Below are positions 26,000-35,704 of a DNA stretch of 57,250 nt, piece by piece. A program made the translations under genes and the position numbers. A model generated the notes under the pieces. That model made no database searches. It was not told the DNA's origin and was given only the letters and a program-made list of their open reading frames with translations. Position 1 is the first letter of the stretch. The number at the start of each line of letters is the position of its first letter. The stretch covers positions 1-57,250 of the forward strand of contig JAICYS010000005.1 in the NCBI GenBank assembly GCA_025934105.1. The letters are read 5' to 3'. The DNA is from Myxococcota bacterium (lineage in GTDB: Bacteria > Myxococcota_A > Polyangia > Fen-1088).

Positions 26000-27103
26000 C
26001 TAGCCTTCTTGGCGCACGGCGGGCCGGAGCGATCGCAGCTCGGACACGTAGCCCTCCAGCTCGCGCGCACGGTGGCGGGCGGTGTGCTCGGCCAGCACGC
26101 GGCGGCGGGCCCGCGCGCCGATGCGCGCCGACTCGGTCGGGTCCAGCGTCCGCAGGTAGTGGGCGACGTCGTCCCCGCTGCGCGCGATCAGGATCTCGTG
26201 GTGCGGGCGGAACAGCTCGGCCAGCCCCGGCCAGTCGTCGGAGATGATCGGCACGCCGCAGGCGGCAGCTTCGAACAACCGCACGCTGGGCGACCAGCCG
26301 GCGCGGATCATGTCGGTCCGGGTGACGTTCAGCGTGAAGCGCTGCCGGCAGTAGAACGCCCGGTGCTGCCCCGGGGATACGTGCGCCAGGCGCTGCACGT
26401 TGGCGGGCCAGCGGATGTCGTCGGGATACATCGGTCCGGCCACCACGAACGGCCGCTCCGGCATGCGGCGCGCCGGCTCCAGCAGCAAGCGCTCGAGCGG
26501 CGGCTGCCGATCCGGGCTGTAGGTCCCCATGTAGCCGAGGTCCCAGATCGGCGCCGGCGGCGACGGCTCCGGCGCGTACAGCTCCGGATCCACCGCGCAA
26601 TGGAGCGGCCGCGCCATCGGCGATCCGAACTCGCGCTCCAGCCGGCGCAGCGTCGGCCCGCCCGTGAACGACAGGTAAAGGTCGTAGGCCGCGATCTGCC
26701 GCGGCGCCAGATACTCCGCGCCGCCGCGCTCCAGCGCCGCCAGGGTGACCGGCGTGTCGATGTCGTAGAACGCGACGAGCCCCCGCGCCTCGGCCCGCGC
26801 CCAGTCGCCCACGGCGATCCCGTCCGGCACATACGACCCGACGATCACCAGGTCGGCGTCGCGGACGGCGTCGGCGTGCCGGAGGCGCAGCTCGTCGAGG
26901 CTGCCGTAGAGAGTGACCTCCGCGAACGGCGGGCGCGGCAGGTCGCGGTTCTCGGCGTACCAGGGGACGTCCCGCTCGAAGAACCGCAGGCGATGCCCGC
27001 GCGCCGCCAGCGCCTTCACGAGCGCGCGGTAGGTGGTCGCGTGGCCGTTTCCCCACGACGACGTGATCGACAGACCCAGGATCGCGATGTCCATCCGCTT
27101 CAT
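26000..27103 (-). CDS. CgeB-like glycosyltransferase (paralogue B)
   Basis: A 367-residue GT-B enzyme, closest in the window to the plus-strand gene at 22439: SSWGNGHATTYRAL, FFERDVPWYAENRD, FYDIDTPVTLAALE, DLGYMGTYSPDRQPPLERLL and RLFEAAACGVPIISDDWPGL are shared nearly word for word. ATG 27103 overlaps the preceding stop as ATGA; an internal ATG at 27094 is a weaker alternative. It is the last gene of the leftward seven-gene unit. The 67-base gap to the convergent hydrolase gene holds a 12-base palindrome (CCGCCCGGGCGG, 25935-25946) that could aid termination, but no U-tract. Confidence 0.9.
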   Translation of the reverse strand: MKRMDIAILGLSITSSWGNGHATTYRALVKALAARGHRLRFFERDVPWYAENRDLPRPPFAEVTLYGSLDELRLRHADAVRDADLVIVGSYVPDGIAVGDWARAEARGLVAFYDIDTPVTLAALERGGAEYLAPRQIAAYDLYLSFTGGPTLRRLEREFGSPMARPLHCAVDPELYAPEPSPPAPIWDLGYMGTYSPDRQPPLERLLLEPARRMPERPFVVAGPMYPDDIRWPANVQRLAHVSPGQHRAFYCRQRFTLNVTRTDMIRAGWSPSVRLFEAAACGVPIISDDWPGLAELFRPHHEILIARSGDDVAHYLRTLDPTESARIGARARRRVLAEHTARHRARELEGYVSELRSLRPAVRQEG

Positions 27104-28236
27104 GCCCCCACGGCGCGCCGGCTCTCGGGCGGCGCCTGCAGCTCGTCCAGCACCTGTTCGACGCGGACCGCGCGCTGGCCGTAGGTGTGGTCGCCCAGCG
27201 CCCGCCGTCGGGCCGCCTCGCCGACCGCGCGGGCCCGCTCGGGCGTCAGCCCCGCCAGCAGCCGCGCGACTTCCGCTCCGTCGCGCGCGATCAGGATCTC
27301 CCGGCCGGGCGCGAAGAACGTCTCGACGCCGACGAACGCGTCGGTGACGATGCAGGCGCCGGCGCCCGCCGCCTCGAACACGCGGGTGGCGGGCGAGTAC
27401 CCGAACCGCGCCATGCTGTCCCGGTTCACGTTCAACACGGCCCGGGTGGACGCGTTGAAGGCGTTGTGATCGCGCGTGTAGACGTGGCCGACCGCCCGCA
27501 CGTTGCCGGGCATGGGCTTGTCGTGCCACCCGGCCCCACCCAGCACGAAGCGCTGCTCCGGCCGCTCGGCGGCGGCGCGCAAGAAGAACTCCTCGACCCG
27601 GGCCTCCCGGTCCGGCAGCCGGTTGCCGAGAAACCCCAGGTCGCCCGCGAAGCGCGGATCGGCCTCGGCCGGCCGGTGGACGTCCGGATCGAGCCCGTTG
27701 TAGATCGGCTCGCAGCGGCGCGCGCCCAGCGCCTCGTAGGCGGCGACCACCGGAGGTCCCCCGCCATAGGTGAAGATCACGTCGTATCGCGGGACCAGCG
27801 CGCGGAACGGATCGGGCGCGCGCGCGGCTTCCGCCGCGGCCACCCGCTCGAGCGTGGCGGGCGCGTCCACGTCCCAGAACGCGCAGAGGGGGCGGCGCCC
27901 GTCGGGGCGGCGCAGTTCCAGCACCGCCGCCTCCAGCAAGGCGTCGAACACCCCCACCCCGCTGGCCTTGACGACCAGATCCGCGTCCGCCCCGCCGGCC
28001 AGCGCGCGTCGGACCCCGGTCTCGCCGTCGGCCGGGTAGACGACCACCTGGGCCCAGGATGGATCGGGGATGTCGCGGTGCTTCTGGCGATCGTAGGCGT
28101 CGGGCTCGTAGAACGTGACCGAGTGCCCGCGCGCGGCCAGCGCCCGCAAGATGCCGCGGTAATAGGTGGCGGCGCCGTTCCAGTAGGCGGACACCAGGCT
28201 CGAGCCGAAGAACGAGATGCGCAGGGGCGCGCTCAC
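27100..28236 (-). CDS. CgeB-like glycosyltransferase (paralogue C)
   Basis: A 378-residue GT-B protein with N-terminal ISFFGSSLVSAYWNGAATYYRGIL, central FWDVDAPATLERV, DLGFLGNRLPDREARVEEFF, and C-terminal RVFEAAGAGACIVTDAFVGVETFF. The order of motifs is as in paralogues A and B, but the sequences have diverged, suggesting a different acceptor or donor. The GTG start at 28236 overlaps the previous stop as GTGA, and its own stop overlaps the next start as ATGA, so it is translationally coupled on both sides. No membrane segment is present; a cytoplasmic enzyme is expected. Confidence 0.88.
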   Translation of the reverse strand: MSAPLRISFFGSSLVSAYWNGAATYYRGILRALAARGHSVTFYEPDAYDRQKHRDIPDPSWAQVVVYPADGETGVRRALAGGADADLVVKASGVGVFDALLEAAVLELRRPDGRRPLCAFWDVDAPATLERVAAAEAARAPDPFRALVPRYDVIFTYGGGPPVVAAYEALGARRCEPIYNGLDPDVHRPAEADPRFAGDLGFLGNRLPDREARVEEFFLRAAAERPEQRFVLGGAGWHDKPMPGNVRAVGHVYTRDHNAFNASTRAVLNVNRDSMARFGYSPATRVFEAAGAGACIVTDAFVGVETFFAPGREILIARDGAEVARLLAGLTPERARAVGEAARRRALGDHTYGQRAVRVEQVLDELQAPPESRRAVGA

Positions 28237-29381
28237 GACGCCACCCGTTCCGCCAGCCGCTGGACCGGCGCCGGGTGGGCCGTCCGTCCCAGCTCGCCGG
28301 CGATCTCCAGGAGCTGGTCGACCCGGTGCGCGCAGGCGTGGCGCGCGGCGATGGTGCGACGGCCGTGCGCCGACAGGCGGGTCGCGAGGTCGCGATCGCC
28401 CAGCACCGCCTCCAGGTGGCGCCGCATCTCGCCGCCGTCGCGCGCCAGGAGGTAGTCGCGCCCGACCGCGAACAGCCGCTCGCGATCCACCCAGGGGGCC
28501 GAGACCAGCGGGATCCCGCAGGCCAGCGCCTCGAACGGGCGGATGGTGGGGATCCCCGGCAGCGCCTCGACGTAGGGGCGCCGCGGCACGTGCACGGTCA
28601 CGCGGAAGCGCGCGAACACCGACGGGACCTCGAAGTTGGCGAGCCAGCCGCCGTATTCGATGCCGGCCTCGGCCAGCGCCCGCCGCGCGGACTCCGGGTA
28701 GCGCACGCCGTACACCCGCGCCCGCAGGCCGAGGGCGCGGACCGGCTGGATCAAGAACTCGTCCAGCTCGGCGGTCCGCTCGCCGTCGCCCCAGTTGCCG
28801 ATCCAGACCAGGTCCCCCTCGGTCGGCTCCGCGCGCGGCTGGAACAGCGTCGTGTCCGCCGCCTCGTGCCAGGTCCAGGCGCGCCGCGCCCAGCCCCGCG
28901 CCAGATACAGTTCGCGCAGGCAGCCGCCGAACGCCAGGACGCCGTCGTAGGCGGACAGATCGAAGGCCGCCAGCGCCTCGGGCTGCGTCACGGCGCGGTG
29001 GTGAGTGTCGTGGAACAGCAGCGCGTAGCGGCCCGGATGTCGGGCGTGGTGCGCGCCCACCCGCGCGACCAGCGCCGGATCGGTCCACTCGTGCACCAGG
29101 ACCACGTCGGCGCCATCGAGCGCGGCGTCCAGATCCAGGGCCGCCGCGCCGGCGTAGGGGCGCGCCACGCCGTCCAGCTCGGGATAGGCGCGCGCGAACC
29201 GTTCCAGCGGCGCGGTGCCGTGGTCGGCGCAGAGATTGGCGCGGCTCCAGCCGTCGGCCGGCTCGTGCGCGACCACGTCGTGGCCACGCCGCAAGAGCTC
29301 GCGCGCCACCCCCCTCAGGAAGTGGGCGTTGCCGTGGTTCCAGTCGGAGACGAGCGAGTGAACCAGCATCACGAAGCGCAT
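28233..29381 (-). CDS. CgeB-like glycosyltransferase (paralogue D)
   Basis: A 382-residue GT-B protein, the most divergent of the four. It has MLVHSLVSDWNHGNAHFLRGV at the N-terminus, LLFHDTHHRAVTQPE and VWIGNWGDGERTAELDEFL in the middle, and PTIRPFEALACGIPLVSAPW in the donor domain. The start ATG 29381 lies 13 bases inside the upstream GT4 gene. Four related enzymes in one island point to a product with several sugar residues, each paralogue adding one, or to alternative glycoforms. Confidence 0.88.
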   Translation of the reverse strand: MRFVMLVHSLVSDWNHGNAHFLRGVARELLRRGHDVVAHEPADGWSRANLCADHGTAPLERFARAYPELDGVARPYAGAAALDLDAALDGADVVLVHEWTDPALVARVGAHHARHPGRYALLFHDTHHRAVTQPEALAAFDLSAYDGVLAFGGCLRELYLARGWARRAWTWHEAADTTLFQPRAEPTEGDLVWIGNWGDGERTAELDEFLIQPVRALGLRARVYGVRYPESARRALAEAGIEYGGWLANFEVPSVFARFRVTVHVPRRPYVEALPGIPTIRPFEALACGIPLVSAPWVDRERLFAVGRDYLLARDGGEMRRHLEAVLGDRDLATRLSAHGRRTIAARHACAHRVDQLLEIAGELGRTAHPAPVQRLAERVAS

Positions 29382-30493
29382 GCGCGGATCTCCTTGTCGT
29401 GTGAACGCCCGGCGCCGCCGAGGCGGGCGTAGAGGTCGAGGACGGCGGCGCAGGTGCGCGCCAGCGGAAACCGCTCGGCCCGCGCGCGCGCCCGGGCCCC
29501 CAGCTCGGCCCGCGCGCCGGCGTCGGCGATCAGGCGCGCCAGCGTGACCGCCAGGGCCTGGCCGTCGGACGGATGGACGAACAGCGCCGCCCCGTCCCAG
29601 TTCTCGCGCAGGCTGGGGATGTCGCCCAGCACCAGCGCGCAGCCGTGCTGGGCGGCTTCCAGGACCGACAGCCCGAACGGCTCGTAGCGCGCCGGCAGGG
29701 CGTAGATGGCGGCCGCCGCGTAAGCCTCGGCCATCGCCGCCGGATCCAGGCGTCCCAGCATGGTGACGCCGGGGCAGTCCGCCGGCCGGCCTTCCCCGGG
29801 CGCGCCGTCGCCGGCAATCCAGACCGGCCAGGAGAGCTCGCGCGCGGCGGTCACCAGGGCGGCGATGTTCTTGGCGGCGTCCCAGACGCGCCCGGCCGCC
29901 AGCACCACGTCGCGCTTCGGCGCCGCGGCCGGCGGCGCCGGGGGCGACCCGTTCGGGATCACCGAGGCCGGCACGCGCAACGGGCCGTAGCAATCCACCA
30001 GCGCGGCCAGCATGGCCGCCGACGGGGCGACCACGTGATCGGCGGCCCGCAGCCCGGCCGCGACCGCGCGCGTGTAATGCTCCCAGGCCGGCGGCGGGTC
30101 TTCACGGTGAACGGCGCGCCACCAGGACCACACGCACGAATGCGCGGCCACCAGCTTGGGGACGCCGAACGGCAGCACCGCGTGCGCGTAGCCGTTGAGG
30201 TGCACGAGGTCGGGGCGCGTGCGCGCCGCGAGGTCGAGCAGCCATTCGCCCGCTTCGGCCAGGTCGGCGGCCGCGCCCTCCATCCATTCCAGCTTCAGCG
30301 TCGAGACGTGCAGCGTGAGCCCGGCGATCGCCGCCGCCGCGCGCCGCTGCGGGCGATCGGGCGGCGGGCCCATCACCGCCAGGTCGACGGCCACCCCGGC
30401 GCCGGCCAGCCCGGCGGCCATGCCCAGCGAATACGTCCACACCCCGCCGACCGCGTCGGCGGTCATCAGCACGCGGCGGAGGCCGGCGCTCAT
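29369..30493 (-). CDS. GT4-family glycosyltransferase
   Basis: A 374-residue GT-B glycosyltransferase with GGVWTYSLGMAAGLAGAG at the N-terminus, an acceptor domain with HLNGYAHAVLPF, and a donor domain with VLAAGRVWDAAKNI. The Glu-x7-Glu-type segment YEPFGLSVLEAAQHGCALVLGD binds the sugar nucleotide. It belongs to the large GT4 family but is not closely related to the GT4 enzyme at 16718-17965. ATG 30493 overlaps the radical SAM stop as ATGA. The donor and acceptor cannot be inferred from sequence. Confidence 0.92.
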   Translation of the reverse strand: MSAGLRRVLMTADAVGGVWTYSLGMAAGLAGAGVAVDLAVMGPPPDRPQRRAAAAIAGLTLHVSTLKLEWMEGAAADLAEAGEWLLDLAARTRPDLVHLNGYAHAVLPFGVPKLVAAHSCVWSWWRAVHREDPPPAWEHYTRAVAAGLRAADHVVAPSAAMLAALVDCYGPLRVPASVIPNGSPPAPPAAAPKRDVVLAAGRVWDAAKNIAALVTAARELSWPVWIAGDGAPGEGRPADCPGVTMLGRLDPAAMAEAYAAAAIYALPARYEPFGLSVLEAAQHGCALVLGDIPSLRENWDGAALFVHPSDGQALAVTLARLIADAGARAELGARARARAERFPLARTCAAVLDLYARLGGAGRSHDKEIRACAS

Positions 30494-31785
30494 TCCGGGT
30501 GCCCCTCGAGGACCCGCAGCCGGACCGGGCGTTTCTCCTGCACGTCGCTGAAGGTGTCGAAGCTGCGCAGGTAATGATCGTGGGCGCGCTCCCAGGCCTT
30601 CTCGTCGGGCGGGCCCCACAGGCGCGTGTAGTCGGGCGACCCCGGGTAGGGGAACAGCGGCACCGGCTCGTTGGCCCAGACGCCGGCCGCCATGAGCTGC
30701 TGGCGCCAGGCGGCCACCGCCCCCGGATCGTCGGCGTTCGATTCCATCAGCGTCGCCTGCACGAACGGAACGGACTTCTTGGCGTGGATCAGCCGCTCGG
30801 CCAGCGCGTCGGTCGACAGCTTGCATCGCTTGTCCAGCTGCGCCCGCCCCTCGACGCTGATGCTCTCGACGCCGGCCTCGATCGAGCGGCAGCCGGCCTG
30901 GCCCAGCAGGTCGAGGAGCTCGAACGACCACAGATCGATGCGCGTCTGCACGCCGAACTGGATGGGCCGCCGGGCGACCTCGCGCAGCAGCTTCTCGTCG
31001 GGCAGGAAGATCTCGTCGACGAAGTAGACGTACCCGGCGCCCGACGCCACCAGGCCGTCCAGCTCGTCGAGGACCGCCGCCAGCGGGCGCTTGCGGTAGC
31101 GGTCCCGATAGTTGTCCTTCGCGCAGAAGGTGCAGTGGTACGGGCAGCCGCGCGACGTCTCCATCTCGGCGCCCGGCCCCTCGGGCGGCTGGTCGAACCG
31201 ATGGTGATGGTGCCGGTGGCGCGCCAGCACCGCCGAGGACCAGCGCAGGGGCGGCAGGCGCGCCATGTCGGCCGCCCGCGGCCCCCCGTTGATCACCGCG
31301 CGCCCGTCGGACCCGCGCAGGGCCACGCCGCTGATGCGCCCCCAGTGCGCCACCGGTGCCGAGGCCATCTCGGCCAGCGCCTCTTCGCATTCGCCCATCA
31401 CCAGCGCGTCGACGTCCAGCTTGGCCATCGCCGCCGCCGGCGTGGTCGACCCGTGCGGCCCGACGGCGATGGTGAGCGGCGCCAGGTCGCGCAGCGCCGC
31501 CAGCGTTCGGGCCGGAACCCGCAGCTCCGGCGGTGGACAGCGCCAGAACAGGTAGGTGGGCGCCGTGGTGACGACGACGGCGTCGGGCTCGACCCGTTCC
31601 ACGCGCGCCCGGAGCTGCCCCTCTTCCAGGTCTTCCAGATGCGCGTCGATGACCTCCGCGGTGTGCCCGCCCGCCTGCAAGAGGGCCTGTGCGTACGCCA
31701 GCTCCAGCGGCAGGTGCGGCTCGCGGCAGCCAAAGTAGATGCTGCCGTCGAACGTCCAGCGCGGGTTGACCAGCGCCAGCTTCAT
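30490..31785 (-). CDS. B12-binding-domain radical SAM enzyme, TIGR04295-like
   Basis: A 431-residue protein. Residues 1-160 form a B12-binding Rossmann-like domain; the His-loop position reads DAHLED (47-52), so the last Gly of the usual DxHxxG is missing. The radical SAM domain (about 205-400) has the iron-sulfur motif CPYHCTFC (Cys214, 218, 221) and YFVDEIFLPD. A His-rich run (about 189-195) lies in the linker. From memory, such proteins in CgeB/epimerase/methyltransferase cassettes are TIGR04295. Possible chemistry is methylation of an unactivated carbon, epimerisation or rearrangement of a sugar; none can be assigned. It overlaps both neighbours as ATGA. Confidence 0.9.
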   Translation of the reverse strand: MKLALVNPRWTFDGSIYFGCREPHLPLELAYAQALLQAGGHTAEVIDAHLEDLEEGQLRARVERVEPDAVVVTTAPTYLFWRCPPPELRVPARTLAALRDLAPLTIAVGPHGSTTPAAAMAKLDVDALVMGECEEALAEMASAPVAHWGRISGVALRGSDGRAVINGGPRAADMARLPPLRWSSAVLARHRHHHHRFDQPPEGPGAEMETSRGCPYHCTFCAKDNYRDRYRKRPLAAVLDELDGLVASGAGYVYFVDEIFLPDEKLLREVARRPIQFGVQTRIDLWSFELLDLLGQAGCRSIEAGVESISVEGRAQLDKRCKLSTDALAERLIHAKKSVPFVQATLMESNADDPGAVAAWRQQLMAAGVWANEPVPLFPYPGSPDYTRLWGPPDEKAWERAHDHYLRSFDTFSDVQEKRPVRLRVLEGHPE

Positions 31786-32924
31786 CGGACCGCCGATTCC
31801 AGGCCGCCGGCCGCGGCCATCACGGACTGCTGCTCCGCCGGCTGGTCCTGGTCGAGCGCCACGCGATCGGCCTGCAGCGCCTCGATCAGCCGCTCGAGCC
31901 CCTGCCCCACGCCGGTCCGCGGCGACCAGCCGGTGGCCTTCCGGAACTTGCCGGTGTTGGACACGTAGTAGCGCTGGTCGCCGGGGCGCCAGGGGCCGAA
32001 CTTCAGCTCGGGCCGGCTGCCCAGAGCCGCCGCGATGCGCTCGACCAGCTCCAGCAGGCTGACGGCGTGCGCGGGGCCGCCGCCGATGTTGAAGGCCTGG
32101 CCGACCACCCCCTCGCGCCGCTGTTCGAGCCCGCGCCGCGCCAGTTGCATGGCGTCGACCAGATCGTCGACGAACAGCGCGTCCCGGACCTGCAGGCCGT
32201 TGCCGTAGATCGAGATCGGCTGGCCGGCCAGGGCGCGCCGCACGAAGTGGGCCACCCACCCCTGGTCCTCGGTCCCGAGCTGCCGCGGTCCGTAGATGCA
32301 GCTCATGCGAAACACACAGGTGCGCAGGCCGTAGATGCGGGCGTGATCCAGCACGTACTGGTCCGCGCACCCCTTCGAGCAACCGTACGGGCTGTAAAAA
32401 TCCAGCGCGGCGTTCTCGGCCACGCCCTCTTCACGCAAGCCGGGGTTGAACGGAACGTAGCGCCCGGCCCGCGCCTCCAGCGGCAGGTCGGCCAGGGCGC
32501 CGTACACCTTGTTCGTCGACGTGAACAGCAGGCTGGGGGGATCGCTGGCCTGGCGCGCCGCCGACAGCACGTTCAGCGTCCCCCGCCCGTTGACCTCGAA
32601 GTCCTCGATCGGATCGACGAGGCTGGTGGTCACCGCCACCTGGGCCGCGAAGTGGAACACGTGGCCGACCCGTTCGACGGCCCCGGCCAGCCGCGCGCCG
32701 TCCCGCACGTCGGCCATTTCGACCTCGATGCGGTCGCCGTGCCGCTCGCGCAGCCAGGCCAGGTTCCGCGCCACGCCGTCGCGCGACAGGTTGTCGTAGA
32801 CGATCACGCGCTCGCCCGCCGACGCCAGCCGGTCGGCGACGTTGGCGCCGATGAACCCGGCGCCGCCCGTGATCAGCACCGGGCGATGATCGCCGGCCAC
32901 CCCCAGGGGACCGCGGGAGCTCAT
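31782..32924 (-). CDS. NAD-dependent sugar epimerase, CDP-tyvelose 2-epimerase-like
   Basis: A 380-residue extended SDR. The NAD loop GGAGFIGA is near residues 20-27. The motifs TNKVYG, YSPYGCSKGCADQY (catalytic Tyr and Lys) and YGPRQLGTEDQGWVAHF are characteristic of CDP-paratose/tyvelose 2-epimerase (Tyv/RfbE) and related enzymes that invert C2 of an NDP-sugar. The C-terminal tail from about residue 350 is low in complexity. ATG 32924 overlaps the preceding epimerase stop as ATGA. The exact NDP-sugar is unknown; no dedicated 3,6-dideoxyhexose pathway genes are nearby. Confidence 0.9.
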   Translation of the reverse strand: MSSRGPLGVAGDHRPVLITGGAGFIGANVADRLASAGERVIVYDNLSRDGVARNLAWLRERHGDRIEVEMADVRDGARLAGAVERVGHVFHFAAQVAVTTSLVDPIEDFEVNGRGTLNVLSAARQASDPPSLLFTSTNKVYGALADLPLEARAGRYVPFNPGLREEGVAENAALDFYSPYGCSKGCADQYVLDHARIYGLRTCVFRMSCIYGPRQLGTEDQGWVAHFVRRALAGQPISIYGNGLQVRDALFVDDLVDAMQLARRGLEQRREGVVGQAFNIGGGPAHAVSLLELVERIAAALGSRPELKFGPWRPGDQRYYVSNTGKFRKATGWSPRTGVGQGLERLIEALQADRVALDQDQPAEQQSVMAAAGGLESAVR

Positions 32925-34039
32925 ATCGCCAGCCCCCGCGCGTGCAGCTCGGCCCGCGCCGCCTCCACGCGATCCTCGGCCGCCTGGCGATCCAGCCAGT
33001 CGGCCAGCTCCTCCAGGCCGGCCTCGAACGAGACCTGCGGCTCGTAGCCCAGGAGCTCGCGCGCGCGGCTGATGTCGGCGAAGCAGTGGCGGATGTCGCC
33101 CGCCCGGTAGTTGCCCGTGATCTCGGGCGCGATGCGCGACCGCCCCAGCGCGGTGCCCAGGCGCTCGGCCACCTCGCAGACGGTGAACGAGCGCCCGCTG
33201 CCCACGTTCAGCGCCATCCCGTCGGCGCGGTCGGCGTCCAGCGCCAGCCGGCAGGCGCGCGCCACGTCGTGGACGCTGACGAAGTCGCGCCGCTGCCGGC
33301 CGTCCTCGTTGATGAGCGGCGGGCGGTTGTTGAGCAGGCGCGCCGCGAAGATGGCCAGCACGCCGGTGTAGGGGTTGGAGAGCGCCTGGCGCGGCCCGTA
33401 GGCGTTGAAGAAGCGCAGGGCCACGGTGGGGATGTCGTAGGCGCGGCCGACCACCAGCGCCAGGCGCTCGGTGTCGTACTTGGTCAGCGCGTACACCGAC
33501 GGCAGCGTGCAGGCCTTATCCTCCGGCGTCGGCACCGGCGTGAGCGGCCGCCCCCGGCCGTCCGTCAGATCCCACTGCCCGCGCTTCAACTGGGCCAGCG
33601 AACGCTCGGGCCCCGGGACCAGCTCGCCCTCGGGCGTCCGGTAAATGCCTTCGCCGTAGATGCTCATGCTGGAGGCGACCAGCAGCTTGCCGACCGGCCG
33701 CCGCGCCAGCAGGTCCAGCAGGGTCGCGGTTCCGACCGAGTTCACGTCGGTGTAGCGGGCCACCTCGTACATGCTCTGGCCGACGCCGACGGCGGCGGCC
33801 AGGTGGACCACCACGTCGACGCCCTCCAGCGACCGCTGCAGCCGCCGCTCGTCGCGCACGTCGCCCACGATCAGCTCGACTTCGTCATCCAGGTAGTCGG
33901 GGCGCTGGGCGTCGGGCCCGTGCACCTGCGACGCCAGGCTGTCGTAAGCCTTGACGGTGTCGCCCGCCTCCAGCAGTTCGTCGGCCAGGTGCGATCCGAT
34001 GAACCCGGCCCCGCCCGTGATCAGGACTGTTCTCGCCAT
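32921..34039 (-). CDS. NAD-dependent epimerase/dehydratase
   Basis: A 372-residue extended SDR, first gene of the leftward seven-gene unit. The NAD loop GGAGFIGSH is at residues 8-16, with HLAAAVGVGQS, SSMSIYGEG, the Tyr/Lys pair in VYALTKYDTE, and the substrate-side motifs RFFNAYGPRQALSNPYTGV and DFVSVHDVARA. This is the WcaG/GalE-like group that epimerises or dehydrates NDP-hexoses. An insert of about 40 residues around 150-190 (PEGELVPGPERSLAQLKRG) is unusual. GGGAGG precedes the ATG but lies at the foot of a stem-loop (34045-34076). A Rossmann epimerase is certain; the substrate is not. Confidence 0.92.
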   Translation of the reverse strand: MARTVLITGGAGFIGSHLADELLEAGDTVKAYDSLASQVHGPDAQRPDYLDDEVELIVGDVRDERRLQRSLEGVDVVVHLAAAVGVGQSMYEVARYTDVNSVGTATLLDLLARRPVGKLLVASSMSIYGEGIYRTPEGELVPGPERSLAQLKRGQWDLTDGRGRPLTPVPTPEDKACTLPSVYALTKYDTERLALVVGRAYDIPTVALRFFNAYGPRQALSNPYTGVLAIFAARLLNNRPPLINEDGRQRRDFVSVHDVARACRLALDADRADGMALNVGSGRSFTVCEVAERLGTALGRSRIAPEITGNYRAGDIRHCFADISRARELLGYEPQVSFEAGLEELADWLDRQAAEDRVEAARAELHARGLAI

Positions 34040-34044
34040 GCCTC

Positions 34045-34076
34045 CCGAGACTGCACGCCTCGTGCCGGCGTCTCGG
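34045..34076 (-). promoter_or_regulatory. Nested hairpin at the ribosome-binding site of the epimerase operon
   Basis: On the minus strand the 5' leader of the gene at 34039 contains an outer 7-bp stem (CCGAGAC at 34045-34051 with GTCTCGG at 34070-34076) and an inner 5-bp stem (GCACG at 34053-34057 with CGTGC at 34061-34065). The foot of the outer stem covers part of the GGGAGG ribosome-binding site (34041-34046). No U-tract follows, so a terminator is unlikely; a translational control hairpin or a regulator-binding palindrome is possible. Confidence 0.45.
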
Positions 34077-34105
34077 CCGCGTCCGACGCGGGCGTCGCTG
34101 GTACG

Positions 34106-35563
<1,458 letters not shown>

Positions 35564-35602
35564 CTCTCGTACCCGCTCAATCGGGAAGTCTCCTTAAGGT
35601 GT

Positions 35603-35618
35603 GGGATTTTTCGCTGCA
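35603..35618 (+). promoter_or_regulatory. Candidate sigma-54 promoter upstream of the aldo/keto reductase gene
   Basis: GGGATTTTTCGCTGCA has GG (35604-35605) and GC (35616-35617) ten bases apart, the invariant spacing of -24/-12 promoters, with an AT-rich middle in an otherwise GC-rich region. Other consensus positions fit poorly. It lies 87 bases before the ATG at 35705 and 40 bases from the divergent sigma-54 activator gene. An alternative sigma-70 -35 (TTGACG, 35642-35647) inside the GCCGTC/GACGGC inverted repeat (35631-35649) is also present. Confidence 0.3.
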
Positions 35619-35704
35619 ACCAAAATGTCCGCCGTCCGATCTTGACGGCGCCGCGGGCCGACCAATTCTTTCGTTTTCACGCGCCCTGCGCGCGGGAGCG
35701 ACCC

